The translations under genes were made by a program, and so were the position numbers. Of a stretch of 64,000 nt of DNA, positions 36,573-45,848 are shown one piece after another. The stretch is from Acidocella aromatica (GTDB lineage: Bacteria; Pseudomonadota; Alphaproteobacteria; Acetobacterales; Acetobacteraceae), in assembly GCF_014201825.1 (NCBI RefSeq), contig NZ_JACHFJ010000009.1, forward strand, positions 60,337-124,336, read 5' to 3'. The stretch's first letter is position 1; the number at the start of each line of letters is the position of its first letter. The notes under the pieces are model-generated. The model was not told where the DNA came from. It made no database searches and worked only from the letters and a program-made list of their open reading frames with translations.

Positions 36573-36657
36573 GATTTGGGCGCCGCCCATTGCACCGGCA
36601 CGGTATTCTGCGCCAAATGGGAAGTGACAATTCGATGACGTGGTGCGAGGGTTGCCT

Positions 36658-37317
36658 ATGGGGCACGGATATGGTGCGGCGTTGAGGGAACGGCATTCGC
36701 CGATGGACGCGGATGCCATCCGTGCAGCCTATGAGCGTCAGGCCCGCACTTACGATAGCTTGTTCGGCTTTGTCTCCCGCCGGGCGCGGGACGAGGCGAT
36801 CGCCGCGGTGAACCGGCTGCCCGGCGAAGCCGTGCTGGAGGTCGGCGTGGGCACTGGCCTCGCCTTGCCGCACTACAAGGCCGAGAAGCGTATCACCGGC
36901 ATCGACCTTTCCCAGCACATGCTGGCCCAGGCCCGCGCCCGCGTGGTGGCGCTGGGCTTGCGCCATGTCGAGGCCCTGCTGGAGATGGACGCGCAGGCGA
37001 CCAGCTTTGCCACCGGCAGTTTCGACATTGCCGTCGCCATGTTCGTCGCCTCCGTGGTGCCAGACCCGCACGCCTTGGTGCGGGAGCTGCGCCGCGTGGT
37101 GAAGCCGGGCGGGACCATCCTGTTCGTCAACCATTTCGCGCGGGAGAAAGGGCCGGTCTGGTGGATGGAGCGCGCCATGGCCCCGGCCTCATCCGCGCTT
37201 GGCTGGCACCCGGATTTCCGTTTGGGTCACATCTTCACCCATGCGGACCTCGCCCACGCCAAAATTCGTACGCTGCGCCCGCTCGGGCTGTTCCGCCTGG
37301 TCGAAATCCCCAACTAA
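36658..37317 (+). CDS. pmtA: Phosphatidylethanolamine N-methyltransferase, Rhodobacter type
   Basis: A class I SAM-dependent methyltransferase of 219 residues, of the PmtA branch that makes phosphatidylcholine by stepwise methylation. Evidence: AYERQARTYDSLFGFVSRR, motif I LEVGVGTGLALPHY, ITGIDLSQHML, and the strongly conserved VAMFVASVVPDPH and FVNHFA. I use the ATG at 36658 with GAGG upstream; 36640 (GTG) and 36721 are alternatives. The closely related UbiE methylases lack the AMFVASVVPDP pattern. Confidence 0.82.
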   Translation: MGHGYGAALRERHSPMDADAIRAAYERQARTYDSLFGFVSRRARDEAIAAVNRLPGEAVLEVGVGTGLALPHYKAEKRITGIDLSQHMLAQARARVVALGLRHVEALLEMDAQATSFATGSFDIAVAMFVASVVPDPHALVRELRRVVKPGGTILFVNHFAREKGPVWWMERAMAPASSALGWHPDFRLGHIFTHADLAHAKIRTLRPLGLFRLVEIPN

Positions 37318-37326
37318 GAGGTTGGG

Positions 37327-37354
37327 TTGACGCAGCGCCGTGCGCGGCTACGCT
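37327..37354 (+). promoter_or_regulatory. Predicted promoter of the MoxR-VWA operon
   Basis: TTGACG (37327-37332), a 16-base spacer, TACGCT (37349-37354), 23 bases before the moxR ATG. It resembles the metZ promoter call (TTGACC, TACGCC). Confidence 0.4.
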
Positions 37355-37377
37355 TCCCAGGCTGAAGGGGAGTGACC

Positions 37378-38217
<840 letters not shown>

Positions 38218-38218
38218 C

Positions 38219-39412
38219 GTGTTCCTCGCCTTCTTCCTGGCTTTGCGCGCGGCGGGGGTGAAGGCGTCCTTGCGCGAGTTCCTCACGCTGCAAGAGGCCA
38301 TGGCCCAGGGGCTGGCCGGGTTTGATGTCGAGCATTTCTACTACCTTGCCCGCGCCACGCTGGTGAAGGATGAGCGCTTCCTCGACAAGTTCGATGCCGT
38401 GTTCGCCGAGCACTTCAAGGGTGTGTTGCAACCGCAGCCCGAAGCAACAGGCGAGGTGATGCCCCACGACATCCCGCAGGAATGGCTGGAGAAGCTGGCC
38501 GAGAGGCTACTGACCGAGGAGGACAAAGCGCAGATCCAATCCCTCGGCGGTTTCGAGAAACTGATGGAAACCCTGCGCCAGCGCCTCGCCGAGCAGAAGG
38601 AGCGCCACCAGGGCGGCAATAAATGGATCGGCACCGCTGGCACCTCCCCCTTCGGCGCCTATGGCTACAACCCCGAGGGCGTGCGTATTGGCCAGGAGGG
38701 CAGCCGCCACAAATCGGCGGTGAAGGTGTGGGACAAGCGGGAGTTCCGCAATCTCGCCGGCGATGCCGAGCTGGGCACGCGCAACATGAAGGTGGCGCTG
38801 CGCCGCCTGCGCCGCTTCGCGCGTGAAGGTGCTGCCGAGGAGCTGGACCTCACCGGCACCATCCGCTCCACCGCCCGCAATGCCGGGTATCTCGACCTGC
38901 AAATGGTGCCCGAGCGTCATAACGCGGTGAAGCTATTGCTGCTCCTCGATATCGGCGGCTCAATGGACGAGTACGTGCATCTCTGCGAGCAGCTCTTCGC
39001 CGCCGCCAGTTCCGAGTTCAAGCACCTCAAGCATCTCTATTTCCACAACTGCCCCTATGAGACACTATGGACGGACGCGCGCATGCGCCGGGAGGATGCC
39101 ATCTCCACCACGGACGTGCTGCACACCTACGACCACACATGGAAGCTCGTGATCGTTGGTGACGCGGCGATGAGCCCCTACGAGCTGATCTCGCCGGGCG
39201 GGGCCATCTCCTCCTGGAACCAGGAGAGCGGGCAGGTCTGGCTGAAGCGGATTCTCGATGCCTACCCCAAGGCCGCTTGGATCAACCCCGCGCCCGAGCG
39301 CCTGTGGAATTACACCCAGACCACAAGGCATATTGCAGAGCTGATGGAGCGGCGCATGTATGGCCTCACCCTTGAGGGGCTGGACCAAGCCATGCGCCGC
39401 CTGATGCAGTAG
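38219..39412 (+). CDS. VWA-domain protein, CoxE-like
   Basis: A 397-residue protein starting with GTG. The N-terminal half is helical (FFLALRAAGVKASLREFLTL is typical of the family); the C-terminal von Willebrand A domain carries the MIDAS motif DIGGSMDE and continues with HCLKHLYFHN-like strands. It is the partner of the MoxR ATPase immediately upstream. Its target complex is unknown. Its stop is one base from that of the convergent hsp20 gene. Confidence 0.88.
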   Translation: MFLAFFLALRAAGVKASLREFLTLQEAMAQGLAGFDVEHFYYLARATLVKDERFLDKFDAVFAEHFKGVLQPQPEATGEVMPHDIPQEWLEKLAERLLTEEDKAQIQSLGGFEKLMETLRQRLAEQKERHQGGNKWIGTAGTSPFGAYGYNPEGVRIGQEGSRHKSAVKVWDKREFRNLAGDAELGTRNMKVALRRLRRFAREGAAEELDLTGTIRSTARNAGYLDLQMVPERHNAVKLLLLLDIGGSMDEYVHLCEQLFAAASSEFKHLKHLYFHNCPYETLWTDARMRREDAISTTDVLHTYDHTWKLVIVGDAAMSPYELISPGGAISSWNQESGQVWLKRILDAYPKAAWINPAPERLWNYTQTTRHIAELMERRMYGLTLEGLDQAMRRLMQ

Positions 39413-39413
39413 G

Positions 39414-39890
39414 TTAGGCGGTCTTCACCGTGATCTTCTTCGCCTTGTCGGCGGCGGAGGGTAGCTTGGGCAGTGTCACGGTCAGTACCCCCTTGGCCAC
39501 GGTGGCGTCGATCGCGTCCGCATTCACCCCATCCGGCAGGTAGAAGCTGCGCTCGAACGCGCCATAGCTCCGCTCGGTGAGGTGGTAGTTCTTCTCCTCC
39601 GTCTTGGTTTCCTGCTGCTTCTCGCCCTTGATCACCAGCGTCCGTCCATCGAGGGACACGTCCACATCCTCGGCGGAGAGGCCGGGCAGTTCGGCGGTCA
39701 GGGTAAAGGTCTTGTCGTCCTCGGTAATATCCACCGAGGGAAGCTTCATGTTCTCTCCGCCCCACCAGGGCGAGAGTGTTTGCCCGAATTGCTCGAACAC
39801 CCGGTCCAGCTCGTTGCGGAAGGACCGCCACGGATCATGCGGCTGCGGCGCGGGGGCATTCTTCTTCACGTCGACTTGTGTATTGGCCAT
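39414..39890 (-). CDS. Small heat-shock protein, Hsp20/alpha-crystallin family
   Basis: A 158-residue ATP-independent holdase. The alpha-crystallin domain (about residues 45-140) has VDITEDDKTFTLTAELPGLS, GRTLVIKGEK, RSYGAFERSFYLPDGV and the terminal GVLTVTLPK motif. GGAG lies 6 bases before the ATG at 39890; the upstream in-frame codons are not needed. I saw neither a clear RpoH promoter nor a ROSE-type thermometer in the short leader. Confidence 0.93.
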   Translation of the reverse strand: MANTQVDVKKNAPAPQPHDPWRSFRNELDRVFEQFGQTLSPWWGGENMKLPSVDITEDDKTFTLTAELPGLSAEDVDVSLDGRTLVIKGEKQQETKTEEKNYHLTERSYGAFERSFYLPDGVNADAIDATVAKGVLTVTLPKLPSAADKAKKITVKTA

Positions 39891-40070
39891 GTGTGACTCC
39901 ATTGCAGAAGCATCAACCACGCGGAAATGGCTGGACACCGGCTTTACAGATCTTCAGGACGGCAAAGCCACTCCCGCTCTCGACGGGCGCTGTTTTAGAA
40001 AAATGCCGCCCCGGACGCTTTGATCCGCATCAATTGGCCCCGGCGGTTGCCCGCCAGGGCCGGGAGTTAC

Positions 40071-40661
40071 TCAGAAACCACCCTCGGAAACGAAGTCGGC
40101 CACCGGCTTGCGTGGGCTCGGCTCTTCGCGGGCTTGCAGAGCCTCGGGCAGCAGTGTCTTCGGGCCCTGACGGCCGATCACCGCGCCCGCCATCACCTGA
40201 TAGCCCGCCGGTATGTTCAGCGCGGTATAGACCTGATCCCATTCGATGCCCGCGACGCCATGGGCATGCCAGCCCAGGTAAGCCGCCTGCAGGGCCAGAT
40301 ACCCCCAGGCGGCTCCGGTATCGAAGGCATGAGTGCGCGAGGGAACAGGCGTGTCCTTGCCCGGCACGGTCATGGTCTCGGAGGAGACGATGAACACGAT
40401 GGCCGAGGCCGTCTTGGCCCAGGAGCGGTTGAACTCGTTCAGCAGGCCCAGGAACTTGTCCCAATGGGCGTTGTCGCGCCGGGCATAGATAAAGCGCCAA
40501 GGCTGGGAGTTGTAGGAGGAAGGTGCCCAGCGCGCGGCCTCGAACATGGTGCGCAGCGTGGCTTCGGAGATTTCCTCGCCGGTAAAGGCCCGTGGCGACC
40601 AGCGCTCCAGGAAGATCTTCTCGATAGGATGGTCGGCGGTACGGGAATTGGCAGTGGTCAT
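40071..40661 (-). CDS. Nitroreductase-family FMN oxidoreductase
   Basis: A 196-residue nitroreductase: RWSPRAFTGEEISEATLRTMFEAARWAPSSYNSQPWRF is the standard N-terminal FMN-binding block (read here in parts), then TGAAWGYLALQAAYLGW and GYQVMAGAVIG. Substrates in this group include nitroaromatics and quinones; physiological role unknown. It is monocistronic. Confidence 0.88.
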   Translation of the reverse strand: MTTANSRTADHPIEKIFLERWSPRAFTGEEISEATLRTMFEAARWAPSSYNSQPWRFIYARRDNAHWDKFLGLLNEFNRSWAKTASAIVFIVSSETMTVPGKDTPVPSRTHAFDTGAAWGYLALQAAYLGWHAHGVAGIEWDQVYTALNIPAGYQVMAGAVIGRQGPKTLLPEALQAREEPSPRKPVADFVSEGGF

Positions 40662-40773
40662 GTCCTCGATGCTCCAGTCTGTAGCCCGGCTCAGACTAGG
40701 AGAGAATCAATGACTTGGCAAAAGCCAATCGGATTTGTCGAGTTAGCGCGGCTTCCCCGAAGGGAGGTGCGGT

Positions 40774-41517
40774 TTACTGCAGGTTCCGGTTCGGAGCCTC
40801 GTTGCTCACCTGGGTAGCCGCGGGAGCTTCCGCCACTTCGTTGCCCTGGCCGTTGGAGGCAACCACAACGCCGGTATCGGGCCGATTGTAGATGAAGCCA
40901 TAGGTCGGGTAGGGCGCGCCCCAGTTGCTGCTGTCACCCAGCTCGACCTTCACCTGCGACCAGTCGTTATTCGCGGAGACGTCCTGCACGGTCACGTCGT
41001 TGGTGATGGTGCCGCGCACCCAGTTGGCCTGGGTGATGAGGATGGTGCGGCTATCCATCACGGCGGTGACCACGGCGACATGGCCCAGCGGCATGCGGCC
41101 GATGGAGCGGAAGTTCAGCACCGCGCCTTCTTGCGGCTGATTGCCGCGGGCGTAGCGGCCAGCGGCCTCGGCCCACCAAAGATAAGCATTGCCGGAAAGC
41201 TCGATATGCGAGACCTCGCGCGCATAGGGCACGCATTGCAGGCCGGAGTGGCGGTACTGCGCCAGCCGCACATGGCTGCTGTGGTAGGAGGCCGCCACGG
41301 TGTGGTTGTGGCTGGTCTTGTGGCTCGACGCCACGTGACGCGCATGGCCGGTGCTGGCCACGGCATGATGCGTGGTGTGGGCGCTGTGGCTGCTCTTGTG
41401 GTGAGTGGATGCCATCGCGGCGTTAGAGGACGCCAGACATGCAACGGAAACGGAAACGCCCATAAGGGCTTTGCGGGCCAAGCCCGAGAGACTGCAGGGT
41501 GTCGTCTTGCCGCCCAT
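40774..41517 (-). CDS. Secreted CHAP-domain protein
   Basis: A 247-residue exported protein. A signal peptide (SLSGLARKALMGVSVSVACL and AAMA cleavage region) is followed by a striking His/Ser/Thr-rich low-complexity stretch (residues about 37-80, many HH and SSH repeats). The C-terminal CHAP amidase/peptidase domain has the nucleophile in LQCVPYAREVS and the histidine in LGHVAVVTAV. Such proteins usually cut peptidoglycan cross-bridges. I chose ATG 41517 because GAGG lies 6 bases upstream; 41529 is possible. The His-rich linker could bind metal. Confidence 0.82.
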   Translation of the reverse strand: MGGKTTPCSLSGLARKALMGVSVSVACLASSNAAMASTHHKSSHSAHTTHHAVASTGHARHVASSHKTSHNHTVAASYHSSHVRLAQYRHSGLQCVPYAREVSHIELSGNAYLWWAEAAGRYARGNQPQEGAVLNFRSIGRMPLGHVAVVTAVMDSRTILITQANWVRGTITNDVTVQDVSANNDWSQVKVELGDSSNWGAPYPTYGFIYNRPDTGVVVASNGQGNEVAEAPAATQVSNEAPNRNLQ

Positions 41518-41723
41518 AAACTGCCTCATTCCCAGATCGTTAAACACATCAAAGTAGTATGTGTCGTGGCTAAGGGTGCGTTGCGTCTGACGCAACCCGC
41601 CACTGAGGCAAAAATACAACACCAGTAGGATATTGTGACTTTTACACAGAGCCTGCGAGGCAAGTTAAGACAAAGTTCCTATCTGCCTGAAGCGTAACAT
41701 ATTGCTATGCAGCAGACATGACT

Positions 41724-41764
41724 GCGCCGCCGTCGGACTTTGATTTCGAGTCCAGCGGCGGCGC
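41724..41764. terminator. Long stem-loop downstream of ridA
   Basis: Two 16-base arms (41724-41739 and 41749-41764) pair with 14 Watson-Crick pairs, one wobble and one mismatch around a 9-base loop. It sits 43 bases after the ridA stop and about 200 bases before the CHAP gene. No T-run follows, so it may be an mRNA-stabilising or factor-dependent terminator element. Confidence 0.55.
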
Positions 41765-41807
41765 GTAAGTGGCTTAATAAAAATGAAATATTTTGGAGAA
41801 TCGGGCC

Positions 41808-42158
41808 TTAGCGGCAGGCCGTGACCATGATCTCCACGAGGTAGCGGGGGTCCGCCAGCTCGGCCTGGACGCAGGCGCGCACCGGGGCGGCGCCTTCGGG
41901 CAGCCAGGCGGTCCACACTTCATTCAGCGCGGCGCGGTCTGCAATATCTTTCAGCCAGATATGCGCCTGGAGCAGGCGGGTGTTGTCGGTGCCATGCGCT
42001 TCCAGCAGGGCATCAATCTGCGCAAGCACGTCCTTGGTCTGCGCGGTGACATCGGCGTCCGGGTTCGTGGCGACCACGCCCATGGTGTAAACGAAGCCAT
42101 GGTACTCCACGGCCTTGGAGAGGACCGGGCTGGCTTCGGTGCGGATAATGCGGCTCAT
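41808..42158 (-). CDS. RidA family protein
   Basis: A 116-residue member of the YjgF/YER057c/UK114 family, which hydrolyses reactive enamine/imine intermediates or acts on related amides. Conserved segments are GFVYTMGVVATNPDADVTAQT, QAHIWLKDIADRAALNEVWTAWL and the substrate-binding arginine in APVRACVQAEL. It is 11 bases downstream of the small lipoprotein gene, on the same strand. Confidence 0.88.
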   Translation of the reverse strand: MSRIIRTEASPVLSKAVEYHGFVYTMGVVATNPDADVTAQTKDVLAQIDALLEAHGTDNTRLLQAHIWLKDIADRAALNEVWTAWLPEGAAPVRACVQAELADPRYLVEIMVTACR

Positions 42159-42169
42159 GAGATACTCCG

Positions 42170-42496
42170 TTAGTTAATGATGTGCGGGGCGACGACGGGA
42201 GTGCCGTTCACCATGGGCTGGCCGTTATTGTTGCCGGTCTTTTCGCAATTCTGGATCTGGCTGTCGCGCACATGCTCTGAGCCCATGATCTGGCCGTTGA
42301 AGGCAAGGGTGGGCATGGCGCCGTAGCGCAGCCCGTTCTGTGCCGTGCGGCCTTGCAGGTCGAGCGTGGACTGGTCGTATTGGGCGTTGGCCTGGGCGGT
42401 GCAGGCGGCGTCCTCGGCCTGCTGGGCTTGGCTTTCGGGGGCGGCGCAGGCGCTCAAGCCCAGGCAGGCAATAGCGGCCAATAGAAAATGCTTCAT
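42170..42496 (-). CDS. Small lipoprotein of unknown function
   Basis: A 108-residue predicted lipoprotein: signal LLAAIACLGLSACAAPES with lipobox LSAC, cysteine at residue 17. The mature part is polar and Gln/Asn-rich with AACTAQANAQYDQSTLDLQGR and a further cysteine pair member in QNCEKTG. I know this kind of protein only as a hypothetical in related genomes. The true start is the ATG at 42496. Confidence 0.75.
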   Translation of the reverse strand: MKHFLLAAIACLGLSACAAPESQAQQAEDAACTAQANAQYDQSTLDLQGRTAQNGLRYGAMPTLAFNGQIMGSEHVRDSQIQNCEKTGNNNGQPMVNGTPVVAPHIIN

Positions 42497-42564
42497 GGTA
42501 CAGGGTCCCGGCTTCATGCCGCTCCGCAATAGCCCGTTTCGGCCAAAACTCAATCGGCCCAAGC

Positions 42565-43566
42565 TTAATCGGCGATGTGAAGCATGATCTTGCCGATATG
42601 CGCGCTGCTTTCCATCAGCGCATGGGCGGCGGCCGCGTCCTCCAGTTCGAACACCCGGTCGATGACCGGGGCCACCTTGCCGGTGGCGAGCAGAGGCCAC
42701 ACCTTCTGTTTCAACGCCTGGGCGATGGTGCCTTTCTCGGCGGTGGTGCGGGGGCGCATGGTCGAGCCTGTGACGGTCAGGCGGCGCACCATGATCAGCC
42801 CGAGATCGAACCGGTCGGCCTTGGCGCCCTCCATGATGGCCACCAGCACCAGCCGCCCGCCACGGGAGAGGCTGCGTAGATTGCGCGTGGCGTAGGAGGC
42901 GCCGACCATGTCCAGCACCACGTTCACGCCGCGCTTGTCGGTCTGCTTGGCGATGATCTCGGCGAAATCCTGCGTCCTATAATTAATGGCCGTGGCGCCG
43001 TAGCGCTCGATGACGGCGCATTTCTCGTCCGACCCGGCGGTGGCGAACACGCGCGAGCCCTGCGCGCGGGCAAGCTGGATGGCCGTGAGCCCAATGCCCG
43101 AGGTGCCGCCATGCACGAGCAGGCTCTCATTGGGCTTGAGCCCGGCGATGTCGAACAGATTGGCCCAGACGGTGAAGAAATTCTCCGGCAGGGCGGCGGC
43201 GCGGATGGCGTCATAGCCTTCCGGCCAGGGCAGGCATTGCGCGGCGGGCACGGCCACGTATTCGGCATAGCCACCGCCATTGCACAGGGCGGTCACGCGA
43301 TGGCCGGGATAAAACCCGCTGGCGTTCGCGCCGAGCGCCACAACCTCGCCCGCCACTTCCAGGCCCAGGATCGGGCTGGCGTCGGGCGGGGGCGGGTACA
43401 GCCCCTTGCGCTGCTGCACGTCCGGGCGGTTCACCCCGGCGGCCAGAACGCGGATCAGCACCTCGTCATCCTTGGGGACGGGCAGGGCCGTCCGCTCCAC
43501 TCGCATTACCTCCGGCTCGCCGGGGGTGGTGACATTCACGTAGCGCATCGTGTCTGGCAGCGTCAT
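42565..43566 (-). CDS. Zinc-independent NAD(P)H quinone oxidoreductase (PIG3-like MDR)
   Basis: A 333-residue medium-chain dehydrogenase/reductase without the structural zinc cysteines. It has GVNRPDVQQRKGLYPPPPDASPILGLEVAGEV, the nucleotide motif HGGTSGIGLTAIQLA, and the PIG3/TP53I3-type C-terminus HIGKIML. It would reduce quinones with NADPH. The following plus-strand gene begins 76 bases away. Confidence 0.87.
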   Translation of the reverse strand: MTLPDTMRYVNVTTPGEPEVMRVERTALPVPKDDEVLIRVLAAGVNRPDVQQRKGLYPPPPDASPILGLEVAGEVVALGANASGFYPGHRVTALCNGGGYAEYVAVPAAQCLPWPEGYDAIRAAALPENFFTVWANLFDIAGLKPNESLLVHGGTSGIGLTAIQLARAQGSRVFATAGSDEKCAVIERYGATAINYRTQDFAEIIAKQTDKRGVNVVLDMVGASYATRNLRSLSRGGRLVLVAIMEGAKADRFDLGLIMVRRLTVTGSTMRPRTTAEKGTIAQALKQKVWPLLATGKVAPVIDRVFELEDAAAAHALMESSAHIGKIMLHIAD

Positions 43567-43642
43567 GGCGCTAGAACTCCGCCGTTAGGGCCGCGCCGTC
43601 AACCCTTGCTCCCGCGCGCCCCAGGTGCGAGTTAGGCGGCGC

Positions 43643-44791
43643 ATGTCTCTCTCTCGCCGCCTTATGCTGGGCTTTGCCGGTGCCTGCGCGCTTGCGCCAC
43701 GGGCGGGTGCCGCCACGGCCGTCGCCCCTGCCGCATCTTCGGCGCCGGTCACCGGCGTGGTGCTGCCGCTCTCTGGCAGCGCGGCGCTGCTGGGCGACGA
43801 GGTGCTGCGCGGCATCCTGCTGGCGGCCGATGCGGTGAACCAGGCGGGCGGCATCGCGGGCAAGCCGGTGGCTTTGGTTTCGGTGGACACGCCGAGCCAG
43901 TCCCAGGCGACGCAGGCGGTGAACAGCCTGATCTCCGGCGCCCATGCCGGGCTGATTCTGGGCAGCGGCATCTCGGCGTTGTCCTACCCGGCCTCCGCCG
44001 CCGCTGAACTGGCGCAGACGCCTTTTATAGAGCTGACCGCTGTGGCGGACGGCATCCTCACCCGCGGCTTTAAATATACGCTCCGCACCGGGCCGAGCGC
44101 TTCCATGGTGGGGCAGCTTGCCGCCTCCACCCTCCAGTCCCGCTTCGCGGGGCGCACGCTGGGGCTGCTATATAATACGGGCGCCGCCGGGGGCGCGCTG
44201 GCCTCTGCCATCACATCCGCGCTGAGCGCCGCGAGCCTGCCGCTGAAACTGTCCATCGGCTACCCCGAGGACGTGGCGGACCTGTACGACCAAGCCGGGC
44301 GGCTGATGCGCGCCAAGGTGGATGTGTTGCTGCATGCCGCCGGACTCGATGACGCTCTGGGTTTGGCATTGGCCATGCAGGCGCAGGGTTGGCGGCCGGG
44401 CACGTTGATTGGCTGCGGCCCCGGCTATCAGCTGCATGAGACGCAGGCGGCGCTGGGCAATGCCCTGGCGGGCACACTCGTCATCGGCGCGCCCTTCTAC
44501 CCGGCCTCGGCGGCTGATGTGCAGGCGGCCTATGCCGCCAAATTCGGTGTCCAGCCGCGCTCGGCGGACAGCCTGACCGCCTATGCTGGGGCAAAACTGG
44601 TGTTCGAAACGCTGAACAAGGTCGGTGGGGACCCCTCCAAGCTCCTGGCCGCGCTGCGCGGCACGAACCTGCCCAAAGGCGCGCTGGTCAATGGTTTCGG
44701 CGTGAGTTTCGACCCCAGCGGGCAAAACACCGCCAGTTTTGTTGTGCTACAGCAATGGCATAGCGGCGTTCTGGCTCCGGCAAGCGCCTAG
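43643..44791 (+). CDS. Periplasmic branched-chain amino acid (LivK-like) binding protein
   Basis: A 382-residue type I periplasmic-binding-fold protein. The Tat/Sec-like signal (SLSRRLMLGFAGACALAPRA) is followed by VVLPLSGSAALLGDEVLRGILLAADAVNQAGG and other LivK/LppC-like segments. No permease or ATPase genes are adjacent, so it may be an orphan receptor or part of a PBP-activator-like branch (LpoA/LppC type). Its stop is 154 bases before ctaC. Confidence 0.8.
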   Translation: MSLSRRLMLGFAGACALAPRAGAATAVAPAASSAPVTGVVLPLSGSAALLGDEVLRGILLAADAVNQAGGIAGKPVALVSVDTPSQSQATQAVNSLISGAHAGLILGSGISALSYPASAAAELAQTPFIELTAVADGILTRGFKYTLRTGPSASMVGQLAASTLQSRFAGRTLGLLYNTGAAGGALASAITSALSAASLPLKLSIGYPEDVADLYDQAGRLMRAKVDVLLHAAGLDDALGLALAMQAQGWRPGTLIGCGPGYQLHETQAALGNALAGTLVIGAPFYPASAADVQAAYAAKFGVQPRSADSLTAYAGAKLVFETLNKVGGDPSKLLAALRGTNLPKGALVNGFGVSFDPSGQNTASFVVLQQWHSGVLAPASA

Positions 44792-44861
44792 GCGCGGCCG
44801 CTTCATGGTCGGCCGGTTTGAGCTTTGCTCCTGCTGCAATGCAACAAGTTCGCAAGTAAAC

Positions 44862-44890
44862 TTGATATTGCGAGGTCCGCCTTATATCAT
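44862..44890 (+). promoter_or_regulatory. Sigma-70-type promoter of the cta operon
   Basis: TTGATA (44862-44867), 17-base spacer, TATCAT (44885-44890), five of six matches in the -10. It is placed 55 bases upstream of ctaC. Confidence 0.7.
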
Positions 44891-44945
44891 TTCCGACATA
44901 CAAGGGCCGGTTTCACGGCCTGGATAATAAGAACGGGACACCAGA

Positions 44946-45836
44946 ATGAAGCGGAGTATTGTATCGGCCTTGGGGGCAGCATGTTTGCTGGTCCTTCTGG
45001 GACATGTCGCACTGGCCCAAACCGCAGCGCCGGATCCTACCGCCGCGGCCAATAGCTATGTCAACGCGCCGTTCAACTGGCAGATGTGGTTTCCCGTCGC
45101 GGGCAGCCCCATGCAGGCTCAAATCGACTGGCTCATGCAATACGTGCTCTGGATCATGGCCGGGGTCGTGGGGTTCGTCGCCATCCTGCTGGCCTATGTG
45201 CTCACCCGCTTCCGCGCCAGCCGTAACCCCAAGCCCAGCCAGGTCACCCACAACACGCTCATCGAGGTTGTGTGGATCGTGGTGCCGGTGCTGCTCCTGG
45301 CCGTCATCATCATCCCCTCGATCAACCTGATCTATTACGAGGCCGATGACAGCAACCCGTACATGACCGTCACCGTCACCGGGCATCAATGGTATTGGGA
45401 ATATAGTTACAACTCAGTGCCGGGGCTGGATTATACCAGCTACATGGTGCCGGACGACCAGCTCAAACCCGGCGAACTGCGCCGCCTCTCGGTGGACCAC
45501 CCGATGGTGCTGCCGGTGGGCGAGAAGATCAAATTCGTTATTACCTCGGGTGACGTTCTGCACGGCTTTTACCTGCCCTCGCTCGGCGTGCAGAAATACG
45601 CCATCCCCGGCACCACGCTCACGAGTTGGACGACTATCACCAAGCCCGGCACCTATTTTGGCCAATGCAACCAGATCTGCGGCCTGAACCACGACGCCAT
45701 GCCGATCGAGATCAAGGCCGTGCCGCTGGCCGACTATATCGCCTGGACCAAGACCGCCCTGGCCACCTACACCGATAACGCCGCGCCGCCGTCTTCGCCC
45801 ATGCCCCGCAACCAATTGGCCGACGCCACGCGCTGA
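44946..45836 (+). CDS. ctaC: Cytochrome c oxidase subunit II (CuA)
   Basis: A 296-residue subunit II of an aa3-type oxidase. After a signal peptide it has two transmembrane helices (about residues 64-86 and 105-128) and the cupredoxin domain. CuA ligands are all present: His206 in DVLHGF, and Cys241, Cys245, His249 and Met252 in QCNQICGLNHDAM. The aromatic electron-entry patch HQWYWEYSY is intact. The CuA site shows that it takes electrons from cytochrome c, unlike the ubiquinol oxidases common in acetic acid bacteria. It is the first gene of the cta operon. Confidence 0.96.
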   Translation: MKRSIVSALGAACLLVLLGHVALAQTAAPDPTAAANSYVNAPFNWQMWFPVAGSPMQAQIDWLMQYVLWIMAGVVGFVAILLAYVLTRFRASRNPKPSQVTHNTLIEVVWIVVPVLLLAVIIIPSINLIYYEADDSNPYMTVTVTGHQWYWEYSYNSVPGLDYTSYMVPDDQLKPGELRRLSVDHPMVLPVGEKIKFVITSGDVLHGFYLPSLGVQKYAIPGTTLTSWTTITKPGTYFGQCNQICGLNHDAMPIEIKAVPLADYIAWTKTALATYTDNAAPPSSPMPRNQLADATR

Positions 45837-45848
45837 GGAGCCTGCACC

